Below, in pieces: positions 6,890 to 14,449 of a stretch of 16,522 bases of DNA. The notes beneath the pieces were generated by a model. It was not told the origin of the DNA and searched no databases. It worked only from the letters and a program-made list of their open reading frames with translations. The translations under genes were made by a program, and so were the position numbers. Numbering within the stretch: the first letter of the stretch is position 1; every line of letters begins with the position of its first letter. Origin of the DNA: JBFGWM01 sp041588495 (GTDB taxonomy: Bacteria; Pseudomonadota; Gammaproteobacteria; Pseudomonadales; JBFGWM01); NCBI GenBank assembly GCA_041588495.1, contig JBFGWM010000032.1, positions 1-16,522 on the forward strand, given 5' to 3'.

Positions 6890-8401
6890 TCATGCATCAA
6901 GAACCAGGCTTCCCTTGGGCACGCCCACGCAGGGAAGACAACAACCTTTTTCGAACTCGAACTCGGGCTTGCCATTGGGGTACTGCACGTCCCCCTCCAC
7001 GACCGCGGTCTGGCAGCACCCGCACGCACCACGCATGCAACCGCGACTGATTTCGACCCCGTTGCGATCACCGAGCTTGAGCAGGTTCGGCGTCTCGTCG
7101 AGGGAGACCCATTCCGCGGTCTTGCCCGAGGACGCGAAACGGATCGTGGTGCCCGGCGGAATCTCGGTGGCCTGGGCGGAACGGCGCTTGACGCTGGCCG
7201 GACCGAAGGCCTCGAAATGGATGTCGTCCTCGGGGACGCCCCAGTCCATGAGTCCGTCGTAGACCGACTGCATCATGGGCGGCGGACCACACATGTAGTA
7301 TTCGTAATTGCTCGAGGACAGGCACTGCTTGAACAGATCGACACCGACCCGCCCGTGGAAGTGGTAATCCTCGTCGCCGCCACGGGACTGCTCGTACTTG
7401 CGGCCCTCCGACTTGTGCGACTCGGTGATTTCCAGCAGGCGGTCGTCCGCTTCCGGGTTGCTGTACACGACGCAGAGGTGCACGTTCTCGTTCTCGCGCG
7501 CAACCTGCTCCAGGTATTCCTTCATGGCGTGCTGAGAGCCGCAGACCACGCCATAGAAAAACCAGATCTCGCGCTTGGAACCCGCGGCGAGCAGCGTGTT
7601 CAGCATGCTGACCATGGGCGTCAGGCCGACACCACCGGCAATCAGCACCACCGAGGTCATGCGGTCGACCTCGAGATAAAATTCTCCGCTCGGCGCCTTC
7701 ACGTCCACCGTGATGTCGAGATTACGCAACACCTCGTGGAAATAACCGGATGACGTCCCCGACTCCCACTTCTCCGGGGGCGTATCCATGATCGGGTCGC
7801 CGCTTTCGTCCAGCGGCGGGCGCACCAGTTTCTTGATCGACACGCGGTAGTAATCCGGGTGGTACGCGTCCGACAGTGAGTAACAGCGCAGCACCGGCTT
7901 CGAATCCCGGTGGATGTTCAGGCTGAAGGTCAGGTACTGCCCCGGCTTGAACCGCGGCAGCGGCCCCTTGTCGTGGGGCGCGAGATAGAACGACACGACG
8001 CTCTCGTCGGGACTCTCGGGAACCGCCTTGACCACCTCAAATTTTCGATAGCCGTCCCACTTGTGGGTTTCCTCCTCGACCTCGAGTTGCAGACGCTGCT
8101 CGAGCGCCTGCACCCGCAGGTCCCATCCCCTGCGCATCAGCGCCAGGCTCTCGCTCTGCGCGCGCGCCAGCAACATCGCCCGGTACGCTGAAAGCACGAT
8201 ATGGATGGTCACGAAGGTGACGATGACCAGCGCCGCGGTCTGCATCACCGCGACCCCGGCCGCCGCGCCGGCGGCCAGCACGGGGGTGGCGAAGACCATT
8301 GCCGCGCCTGCCAGCCACGGGCGAAAACGTCGCGCGCCACGGGCCGCGCCGGTCGCAACCGATTGCGTGTTGCCTGGCTTGTTCATCAGCGGCTCCACCA
8401 T
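6890..8401 (-). CDS. Membrane-anchored FAD/NAD(P)-binding [2Fe-2S] oxidoreductase
   Basis: The 503-residue frame begins at ATG 8401, overlapping the porin stop by four bases. A second ATG at 8386 has a better Shine-Dalgarno (GGTGGAG) and may be the real start (498 residues). After a basic N-terminus there are two hydrophobic segments (about 28-53 and 55-77), which put the catalytic part in the cytoplasm. A ferredoxin-reductase domain follows: flavin motif RCYS at 172-175, GGVGLTP at 256-262 and CGPPPM at 371-376. The C-terminal plant-type [2Fe-2S] domain has Cys455, Cys460, Cys463 and a last ligand at 488 or 491. This order (FAD, NAD, then C-terminal ferredoxin) matches phthalate-dioxygenase-reductase-like enzymes, but the membrane anchor and the setting do not. 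It probably passes electrons between NAD(P)H and the membrane cytochrome complex. Partner and direction are inferred. A charged helix (about 80-112) links anchor and FAD domain. Confidence 0.85.
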   Translation of the reverse strand: MVEPLMNKPGNTQSVATGAARGARRFRPWLAGAAMVFATPVLAAGAAAGVAVMQTAALVIVTFVTIHIVLSAYRAMLLARAQSESLALMRRGWDLRVQALEQRLQLEVEEETHKWDGYRKFEVVKAVPESPDESVVSFYLAPHDKGPLPRFKPGQYLTFSLNIHRDSKPVLRCYSLSDAYHPDYYRVSIKKLVRPPLDESGDPIMDTPPEKWESGTSSGYFHEVLRNLDITVDVKAPSGEFYLEVDRMTSVVLIAGGVGLTPMVSMLNTLLAAGSKREIWFFYGVVCGSQHAMKEYLEQVARENENVHLCVVYSNPEADDRLLEITESHKSEGRKYEQSRGGDEDYHFHGRVGVDLFKQCLSSSNYEYYMCGPPPMMQSVYDGLMDWGVPEDDIHFEAFGPASVKRRSAQATEIPPGTTIRFASSGKTAEWVSLDETPNLLKLGDRNGVEISRGCMRGACGCCQTAVVEGDVQYPNGKPEFEFEKGCCLPCVGVPKGSLVLDA

Positions 8402-9855
8402 CAGAACTTGTACTGGACTTCGGTACGTACCCCGTACCCGTCATCCCGCTCCTGCTGCCACGCCAGGAAGCCCTCGACGCGCAGGATCCAGTGCAACCCG
8501 AAAGCCTGCTGGAAGCGCGTTGCGACCGCGGTTGCCGCAGCCTCGGGACCGTCCAGTTCGTGACGCGTGCCCAGTTCGAAGATCACCTGGCGACGGGACT
8601 CATTGAAAATCTTCTGATACCCAACGGCGGCGCCCCAGGAATCGGCCGGCCGGTTGGTCAGTGCGGAGCCATAGCTGCCCAGGCCCACCGCGGCATACAG
8701 GATGCCCAGGTTGGCCAGCGGTCCGCCGGCCGAGGGGTCGCGGGCCGCGGAGGTGAACTGGTCCTGGCCGTAAAACGCATTGACGTACGCGACATCGTGG
8801 GTCCCGTACGGCGTCCAGTTCACTTCCGCCGTGTACAGGCCGCCGTCGTCACTGGTCGCGCTCTCGGTATCCGTCGCGCGCGAGACGTTGGCAGTGAACT
8901 GGGTGTTGAAATGGCCGATCCGCTGCACGCTGCTGATGCCGAAATTGAAGCCGTCGCCGCCACGCTCGCCGTCGACAAAGACCATGTCCACCGCGACCGT
9001 GGAGTGCCAGGCGTCGACCTCGGTGAAGATGCCGTAGAGTTCGGCCCCCTCGTCCTCCATGTTGTCATTGCGGTGAATGTCTTCCCAGGCAAAGAACACC
9101 GAGGTCCGCACGTTGGCGAAATCGGCCAGCCATTCGCGGAAGATGTTGTTCTTGATGATGCCGACGGAGTCGATGACATCGCTGATCATCGCACCGTTCT
9201 GGACGCTGATCGGCTGGCGCCCTACCGAGATACCGAAATCGAGGGGAATGCGGTCGTTGTCGTCGAGGCGGGGAAACAGTTCACCGAAATCGCCCTCGAA
9301 GAACAGGGTGCGCACACCGAAATCGATTTCCTCGTCCCAGCCGTCATCGGACTCCGGCTTCCACTGGTAGCGCGTGAAACCGCGACCGTCCCGCTCATCG
9401 AGGGGGCGCAGGCCGAGCACGATCCGCTCCGTACCGCTGAGCCGGATATTGGTGAACAGGTCGAGGCGGTTGGCCCACTCGGTCACGTGGGTGGGGCCGC
9501 CGTTGTCGAAAGTCTGCACCGCGCTGCGGAAGTTGCCGAAAATCCACAGGGCCGGGCGCCAAACCGCACCGGTCGGCAGGGTGATGCCGTCGCTCATCTG
9601 TCCCGGAGACAGGAAGGGTTCGCCGAAGCCCAGCCATTCCTGGATCCAGTCGCTGATCATGCGCGGCCGATCCGGGAAGGTGTCGATCTGCATGCCGATC
9701 GGTTCTTTCTGCAGACCGGGCTCACGGCTCCCGGCCTGCACGCCGCCACTGGCGTGGACGCCCGCGGAACCGGCTGCCAGGACCCCGCTGAGGAGGAAAC
9801 CGAGGAACTGCACGGGACGACTGCGTCCCGCGGCCACCTTGTTCTTGTTCTTCAT
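8401..9855 (-). CDS. Outer-membrane beta-barrel (porin-like) protein of the cytochrome operon
   Basis: ATG 9855 is chosen because it gives a clean signal peptide (basic MKNKNK..., hydrophobic core, cleavage after about VHA at 35). The product has 484 residues. The mature part shows alternating short amphipathic strands rich in aromatic residues and Gly/Asp turns, with no membrane helix, and it ends in phenylalanine (VQYKF), the usual outer-membrane assembly signal. It contains no cysteine, so it binds no c-type haem and lacks the N-terminal CXXC seen in MtrB-type barrels. Being placed between an exported multihaem cytochrome and electron-transfer genes, it may be the sheath that lets a cytochrome cross the outer membrane, as in porin-cytochrome conduits. 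It could also be an ordinary porin. The family could not be named from sequence alone. Its stop overlaps the reductase ATG, so the two are translationally coupled. Confidence 0.75.
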   Translation of the reverse strand: MKNKNKVAAGRSRPVQFLGFLLSGVLAAGSAGVHASGGVQAGSREPGLQKEPIGMQIDTFPDRPRMISDWIQEWLGFGEPFLSPGQMSDGITLPTGAVWRPALWIFGNFRSAVQTFDNGGPTHVTEWANRLDLFTNIRLSGTERIVLGLRPLDERDGRGFTRYQWKPESDDGWDEEIDFGVRTLFFEGDFGELFPRLDDNDRIPLDFGISVGRQPISVQNGAMISDVIDSVGIIKNNIFREWLADFANVRTSVFFAWEDIHRNDNMEDEGAELYGIFTEVDAWHSTVAVDMVFVDGERGGDGFNFGISSVQRIGHFNTQFTANVSRATDTESATSDDGGLYTAEVNWTPYGTHDVAYVNAFYGQDQFTSAARDPSAGGPLANLGILYAAVGLGSYGSALTNRPADSWGAAVGYQKIFNESRRQVIFELGTRHELDGPEAAATAVATRFQQAFGLHWILRVEGFLAWQQERDDGYGVRTEVQYKF

Positions 9856-9900
9856 CGGCCACTCGCCTGTTTGTTCGTATTGTTCTTGATCAGGGACCGC

Positions 9901-9922
9901 CGGCGATCCCCCGGGATCGCCG
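9901..9922 (-). promoter_or_regulatory. Perfect intercistronic inverted repeat upstream of the porin gene
   Basis: CGGCGATCCC and GGGATCGCCG are separated by CC: a 10-bp perfect inverted repeat, in practice a 9-bp stem with a four-base loop. It lies 46 bases upstream of the porin ATG in a 198-base gap. Further small inverted repeats occur nearby (TGCCG/CGGCA at 9975-9987; GCCCC/GGGGC at 9940-9959). The GCGATCC core recurs at 9904, 9966 and 10012. No T-tract follows on the minus strand. It could be an mRNA-stability or attenuation element, or an operator. I see no convincing second promoter here. Confidence 0.45.
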
Positions 9923-10024
9923 CGCATCCGGCCCCTCGCGCCCCGTCCCCGGCGGGGGCGGAAACGCGATCCCCTGCCGTTCCGGCACAAGGCAATCCCC
10001 AGACCGCGGGCGCGATCCGCCGTT

Positions 10025-10044
10025 GTCGCCTCGCGCGAGACGAC
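10025..10044 (-). promoter_or_regulatory. Stem-loop just after the pentaheme cytochrome stop codon
   Basis: Nine bases after the stop codon the minus-strand transcript can form an 8-bp stem (GUCGUCUC with GAGGCGAC) around a GCGC loop. The single non-Watson-Crick position is a G-U wobble on this strand and would be A-C on the other, which favours function in the operon transcript. No U-tract follows, so it resembles a 3'-end-protecting hairpin more than an intrinsic terminator. It could let the first cistron accumulate above the downstream genes. Confidence 0.45.
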
Positions 10045-10053
10045 CGGCGAAAA

Positions 10054-11895
10054 TCAACCCTTGGCGCACATGCCTTCAGTCAGTACCGGGTGGTCCTTCT
10101 TGGTCTGGTCCGGGACAGCATCCCGTTCCGGTCCGGGCTTGATCACGCCCTGGTCCAGGCGCACCTGGAAATCCTCGAGCACGATTTTGCCGCGGATAAT
10201 GTTGCAGGCGATCTCCTGCCCGCTGAGATTGTAGTCGAAACCCACGTCCTGGATTTCGTAAATCAGGTTGATCGGCACCATCTGCTGATAGAGGCGCACC
10301 GTCGCGGTATAGGGGCCCTGGCTGCCGGCCAGTTCTTCCTCAGTGACCTTGTACTTCGCCCAGCGCGAGCCCTTCGGCGTCAGGGCGCGCTTATGCAGGC
10401 GGGCGCCACCGGGCCGTGCCTTGAGCACCGTCGGCGTGGTCGACGGACGAATGTACGGAAGTGGATCAATCGACACGTTGATCGGCAGCACCTGCTCGCG
10501 CTCACCGCCACGGATATTGCGGGTGATGAACTTGGCCTGCAGGTTGAAAAGATACTTGTCCTGGGGCAGCAGGCCGTCGTGCACGTAGACAGAGTGCAGA
10601 TCACGCACATCGCCGTGGGGATCGAGGTCCCCGGAACGGAATACCTGCTTGCCCGACGCGTCGCGCACGATCACGTCCAGGTAAATCAGGCGCTCGCCGC
10701 TGAACCCGGTCGGCGCGTTGTGGCCGTCCTGGGGGGTGTGCACCTCGATCGCAAACTTGAGGCCCTCGCCCGAGGCCTCGTCGACCTTGATGTCGCGCAC
10801 CCGGTAACCGCGGCGCAGCAATTCGATCCGCTGCTGGTTGGCGAACTCGAGCAGTTCCAGCTGCTCTTCGATCAGCTCGCGCGCTTCCTCGCGCAGCACG
10901 TCGTCATCCCAGAACTCGGGGAACTCGTGATCCTCACCGTGCTCCTCCTCCCACTCCTCGGTGCCCCAACCGGCACGCCAGTCGAACTGCAGCCACTGGT
11001 CGATGGTCGCCATGGCCTTCGCTTCGAGATTGTGCGGGAAGATGCCCGGGTGGATCACCGAGTGATCGGGACCAATCATCATGTGGTCGGTGAGCTTGCG
11101 GTCTGCCGTCTTGTAGCCCTTGACCACCGCGGCGGGACCGGTTTCGTAACCGGACGCAATCCCAGGTTCCGTACCCATGTGGCAATCCTGGCAGGATTCA
11201 CCGCGCTTCGCGGCGGGGCTTTCCTTGTACTCGCTGAACGCCTCCTCGAGACGGAACCCGTTCATCAGGGTGACGTCGTGGCAGATGCCACAGAACTGGG
11301 AGGTGGTGATGTGGAAGAAGGAATCCACGTCGCGGTGCACCTTGGCGGCCCGCTTGTTGGGGTCGTCGTCACTGACCTTGACCCGGATATCAGGATCCGC
11401 GATGGCCTGGTTCAGAATCTCGTTGCCGAGGGGGCCGGTGACCGGCGTGTAGATATCGCCCTTGACGAGGTCCAGGCGACCGCTGATCTTGCCGAAGTCC
11501 TTGTTGACCCGGTGGCACATGATGCAGGTCACGCCTTCCCGGGAGACCGGACTGCGGGTGGCGTTGGGCGCGAAGATCGGCTCGCCGAGATCCATGCCGA
11601 TGGCGGAGTGACAGCGGATACAGAAATCGCCATTGGTGCCCGTATTGCGCTTGACGGTGGTCGCGTGCATGGCGTTGAACACGGGGCTCAACTGGGCATA
11701 GGAATGCGGGGACGCCGCCCACTCGCGGTAGTGCTTCTCGTGACACACGCCACAGTCGGAGGCCGCCGGGTACTGGCTGGCGTCGAAAACCTTCTGGTGC
11801 ATCGCGTCGGACTCCGCATCCGCGAGCGCGGAAAGCGGGAACGAGAGCAGCACGCAGGCGGAAAGCAAACCCTGGAACACCCGACCGAAACTCAT
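10054..11895 (-). CDS. Exported pentaheme cytochrome c with C-terminal beta domain
   Basis: ATG 11895 follows GAGGTGA at ideal spacing and yields a signal peptide (cleavage likely after ALA, residue 25), so it is preferred over upstream in-frame starts. The product has 613 residues. Five CXXCH motifs begin at 48, 92, 124, 202 and 235, with first-haem surroundings (CGVCH...REW..S.H) typical of c554/c3-like multihaem proteins. Residues about 312-350 are strongly acidic with histidines (EEWEEEHGEDHEF), then helical. From about 375 to 580 the sequence is beta-rich and begins with the GHNAPTG motif found in many exported multihaem cytochromes. A lone Cys610 sits near the C-terminus. It is the first gene of the operon and has the operon promoter. 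It is the best candidate for the outermost haem protein, working with the porin-like protein. It is not hydroxylamine oxidoreductase (only five haems), and its enzymatic activity, if any, is unknown. Confidence 0.85.
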   Translation of the reverse strand: MSFGRVFQGLLSACVLLSFPLSALADAESDAMHQKVFDASQYPAASDCGVCHEKHYREWAASPHSYAQLSPVFNAMHATTVKRNTGTNGDFCIRCHSAIGMDLGEPIFAPNATRSPVSREGVTCIMCHRVNKDFGKISGRLDLVKGDIYTPVTGPLGNEILNQAIADPDIRVKVSDDDPNKRAAKVHRDVDSFFHITTSQFCGICHDVTLMNGFRLEEAFSEYKESPAAKRGESCQDCHMGTEPGIASGYETGPAAVVKGYKTADRKLTDHMMIGPDHSVIHPGIFPHNLEAKAMATIDQWLQFDWRAGWGTEEWEEEHGEDHEFPEFWDDDVLREEARELIEEQLELLEFANQQRIELLRRGYRVRDIKVDEASGEGLKFAIEVHTPQDGHNAPTGFSGERLIYLDVIVRDASGKQVFRSGDLDPHGDVRDLHSVYVHDGLLPQDKYLFNLQAKFITRNIRGGEREQVLPINVSIDPLPYIRPSTTPTVLKARPGGARLHKRALTPKGSRWAKYKVTEEELAGSQGPYTATVRLYQQMVPINLIYEIQDVGFDYNLSGQEIACNIIRGKIVLEDFQVRLDQGVIKPGPERDAVPDQTKKDHPVLTEGMCAKG

Positions 11896-12017
11896 GATCA
11901 CCTCACCTCGACCTTGAACTGCACCGGAAACGGCGTGGACATCCTGCATGACGCGTGCGGCAACGGCCGGCACACCGCGCGCGCCGCCCGGCGCGGCTGT
12001 CCCGGAGTGTCACTGAA

Positions 12018-12029
12018 ACATTGGAATGT
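12018..12029. promoter_or_regulatory. Palindrome at the predicted transcription start of the cytochrome operon
   Basis: ACATT-GG-AATGT is a 12-base inverted repeat lying just downstream of the -10 box, at about +2 to +13. A protein bound here would block initiation, so it is a candidate repressor site. No known regulator consensus is matched with confidence. A second palindrome, GTTTT-CA-AAAAC (12059-12070), overlaps the -35 box. Confidence 0.35.
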
Positions 12030-12036
12030 CTAACCG

Positions 12037-12066
12037 AGTATAGGCTCGCGTCGACACGGTTTTCAA
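12037..12066 (-). promoter_or_regulatory. Sigma70-like promoter of the cytochrome operon
   Basis: On the minus strand TTGAAA (12061-12066, 5/6 match to TTGACA) and TATACT (12037-12042, 5/6 match to TATAAT) are 18 bases apart, in the only AT-rich stretch upstream of the pentaheme gene. The predicted start near 12030 leaves a leader of about 135 bases before ATG 11895. Confidence 0.65.
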
Positions 12067-12243
12067 AAACTTTTGTGTCTCATCGACGCAATTGCACGGC
12101 GAATGAACAAACTTTCACTGTTTGCGGATTTTACGGACGAAAACGACGCCAACTCGCTGCAAAATCAGCCAACGCGATCGTGTTGCGGTGAGGCGTTTCA
12201 GCCCCGGGATCGACCGGGGACAGTCAGCTCCCGGCGAACCGCG

Positions 12244-14274
12244 TCAAAGCTCTGCCGCGAGTCGCGAGGCCTGGTTGATCGCCCGCTTGGCATCCAGTTC
12301 GCTGGCCACGTCGGCACCGCCCACCAGGTACACGTTCATGCCGCCATCCTCGAGATCATCGCGCAATTCACGCAACGGTTCCTGCCCGGCACAGATCACC
12401 ACGTGATCGACCTCGAGCACCCGCGGCTCACCGCGGACCTCGATGTGCAAGCCGGCATCGGAAACCCGCTGGTAGCTGACACCACCGATCATCTGCACCT
12501 GCCGGTCACGCAGGACCGTGCGATGCACCCAGCCGGAGGTCTTGCCCAGGCGCTTGCCGAGGGACTCGTCCTTGCGCTGCAGGAGGTAAATCTCGCGGGC
12601 CGGCGGTCCGACCTTCTTTTCAACGCCCTCGACCCCGCCGGGGACGCGGATCTGCGGGTCGATCCCCCATTCGCGCAGCCACAGGTCGCTGTCCAGTGCC
12701 GGCGAGGTGCCCTCGTGAACCAGGAACTCCGACACGTCGAAGCCGATGCCGCCCGCGCCGACCACCGCCACACGCCGGCCGACCTCGGCGCCACCGCGCA
12801 GGACATCCACGTAGGAAAGCACCGACGGGTGGTCGATTCCTTCCATTTCCGGGGTGCGCGGCCGCACGCCGGTGGCCAGCACCACCTCGTCGAAGCCCTC
12901 GCGGATCAGGTCCGGGGCCGTGGCGCGGGTCCCGAGACGAACCTCCACGCCGGTCAGTTCCAGTTGCCGGCGGAAATAGCGCAGTGTCTCGTTGAACTCC
13001 TCCTTGCCGGGAATCCGTCGCGCCATGTTGAACTGGCCGCCGATATCTTCGTCCTGTTCAAACAGCGTGACCTTGTGGCCGCGACGGGCTGCGGTGGTGG
13101 CGCAGGCCAGTCCGGCAGGCCCGCCACCCACCACGGCGATGCGCTTGGCGGTGGTCGCCGGCAGGTAGACGAGGTCGGTTTCGTAGCAGGCGCGCGGGTT
13201 CACCATGCAGGTGGCGCGCTCCAGGTTGAAGGTGTGGTCGAGACAGGCCTGGTTACAGGCGATGCAGGTGTTGATCTCGTCGGCGCGGTCCTCGGCCGCC
13301 TTGACGACAAAGTCCGGATCGGCCAGCAACGGGCGGGCCATGGAAACCATGTCGCAGGCACCGCGCCGCAGCAGGTCCTCGGCCACCTCGGGACTGTTGA
13401 TACGGTTGGTGGCGACCACCGGGATGTCCACTTCCTTGCGGAAGCGTTCCGTGACCCAGGCAAATGCCGCCCGCGGCACCGAGGTCACGATGGTCGGCAC
13501 CCGCGCCTCGTGCCAGCCGATACCGGTGTTGATGATGCTCGCACCGGCCGCCTCGATGGCCTTGCCCTGGTAGACGACCTCCTCCCAGGTGTTGCCGCCC
13601 TCGACGAGATCGAGCATCGACAGGCGGTAGATGATGATGAAGTCCTCGCCCACCTCCTCGCGAATCCGGCGCACGATCTCCACCGGGAGCCGGCAGCGGT
13701 TCTCGATGCTGCCGCCCCACTGGTCGTCACGGTGGTTGACCCGCCGCGTGGTGAACTGGTTGATGAAGTATCCCTCCGAGCCCATCACCTCCACGCCGTC
13801 GTAGCCGGCACTCTTGGCCAGCCGGGCACAGCGCACGAAGGCGTCGATCTGGCGCCGCACGCCACGATCCCCCAGGGCGCGCGGCTTGAAGGGATTGATC
13901 GGCGATTTCACCGCACTCGCCGAGACCGAAAGGGGGTGGTACGAGTAGCGCCCGGCATGGAGGATCTGCATGCAGATGCGGCCGCCCGCCTCGTGGACCG
14001 GCCCGGTCACCTTGCGGTGGCGCGACACTTCCCAGCGGCTGCTCAGCTTCGACGCGAAAGGATACAGCCAGCCTTCCATGTTCGGCGCGAAGCCACCGGT
14101 GACCATCAGCGCCACGCCGCCCCGCGCGCGTTCGGCGAAGTACGCCCCGAGGGCGTCGAAATCCTTCGCCTTGTCCTCCAGACCGGTGTGCATCGAGCCC
14201 ATCAGGACCCGGTTGGGCAGGGTGACGAAGCCGAGATCGAGGGGCTGCAGGAGATTGGGGTAACGGCTGCTCAT
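12244..14274 (-). CDS. fadH: 2,4-dienoyl-CoA reductase (NADPH), FadH type
   Basis: The 676-residue protein matches the length and layout of E. coli FadH (672 residues), with long identical stretches such as NRVLMGSMHTGL and GIGWHEAR. The N-terminal TIM barrel of the old-yellow-enzyme family binds FMN. Catalytic Tyr169 and His255 correspond to E. coli Tyr166 and His252. The [4Fe-4S] ligands Cys337, 340, 344 and 356 are all present. A FAD domain (GGGPAG at 383-388) and an NADPH-binding fold (VAVVGAGGIGFD) follow. The enzyme reduces 2,4-dienoyl-CoA during beta-oxidation of unsaturated fatty acids with double bonds at even positions. ATG 14274 is preceded by GGAG. The gene stands alone, and other fatty-acid genes are not in the window. 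Related OYE-FeS flavoproteins such as trimethylamine dehydrogenase are much less similar. Confidence 0.93.
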   Translation of the reverse strand: MSSRYPNLLQPLDLGFVTLPNRVLMGSMHTGLEDKAKDFDALGAYFAERARGGVALMVTGGFAPNMEGWLYPFASKLSSRWEVSRHRKVTGPVHEAGGRICMQILHAGRYSYHPLSVSASAVKSPINPFKPRALGDRGVRRQIDAFVRCARLAKSAGYDGVEVMGSEGYFINQFTTRRVNHRDDQWGGSIENRCRLPVEIVRRIREEVGEDFIIIYRLSMLDLVEGGNTWEEVVYQGKAIEAAGASIINTGIGWHEARVPTIVTSVPRAAFAWVTERFRKEVDIPVVATNRINSPEVAEDLLRRGACDMVSMARPLLADPDFVVKAAEDRADEINTCIACNQACLDHTFNLERATCMVNPRACYETDLVYLPATTAKRIAVVGGGPAGLACATTAARRGHKVTLFEQDEDIGGQFNMARRIPGKEEFNETLRYFRRQLELTGVEVRLGTRATAPDLIREGFDEVVLATGVRPRTPEMEGIDHPSVLSYVDVLRGGAEVGRRVAVVGAGGIGFDVSEFLVHEGTSPALDSDLWLREWGIDPQIRVPGGVEGVEKKVGPPAREIYLLQRKDESLGKRLGKTSGWVHRTVLRDRQVQMIGGVSYQRVSDAGLHIEVRGEPRVLEVDHVVICAGQEPLRELRDDLEDGGMNVYLVGGADVASELDAKRAINQASRLAAEL

Positions 14275-14449
14275 GGTCAGGCTCCGGGGGCGGCGGCAAC
14301 TGGGACGACGAACCCGGCAAAATAACCGAAAATCGCGGTCCAGTCATGCCGCCCGTCCGCGAAGGCCGGGACATTGTGACCCGGTTGACCACGGTATAAG
14401 CTGTTGCGAAGGCCACCCGGTTCCGAATCGTCCTGCAGGGAGTCGCCGC

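Larger units (their letters stand above)
11896..12243. other. Intergenic region upstream of the cytochrome operon
   Basis: These 348 bases separate the fadH-like gene from the cytochrome operon, both on the minus strand. No credible gene is seen in it, and it is clearly more AT-rich around 12020-12170 than the surrounding coding DNA. It holds the operon promoter (12037-12066) with two small palindromes, a predicted leader of about 135 bases, and near the fadH stop an inverted repeat CCCCGG/CCGGGG (12202-12219). The latter could help end fadH transcription but has no T-tract. Confidence 0.6.

Noticed and set aside
8401..9855. MtrB/PioB-type barrel identity for the porin-like protein
   Set aside because: It has no cysteine at all and thus no N-terminal CXXC, and no region I could match to MtrB. 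Only a general barrel call is supported.
11820..11895. Possible lipobox (LSAC at residues 11-14) in the pentaheme cytochrome
   Set aside because: The cysteine comes too early, with an arginine at residue 5 inside the required uncharged stretch, and the hydrophobic core continues past it to a good ALA cleavage site.
10054..11895. Hydroxylamine oxidoreductase or nitrite reductase (NrfA) role for the multihaem proteins
   Set aside because: The exported protein has five haem motifs, not eight, and none of the three cytochromes has a CXXCK motif.
8299..12033. A very long open frame on the plus strand, opposite the pentaheme, porin and reductase genes
   Set aside because: Its translation is low in complexity, has no domains, and crosses three genes with clear haem, flavin and barrel motifs on the other strand. 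It arises from GC-rich codon use.
12202..12219. CCCCGG/CCGGGG hairpin as an intrinsic terminator for fadH
   Set aside because: The six-pair stem lacks a following T-tract on the minus strand; kept only as a remark in the intergenic entry.
12073..14325. Long plus-strand open frame opposite fadH
   Set aside because: The fadH reading is certain by close similarity to the E. coli enzyme over its whole length, and the antisense frame is a shadow.
14275..14449. Divergent promoters between fadH and the solute-binding protein gene
   Set aside because: A TATAAG and a TTGACC are present but only a few bases apart, and no -35/-10 pair with proper spacing stands out on either strand.
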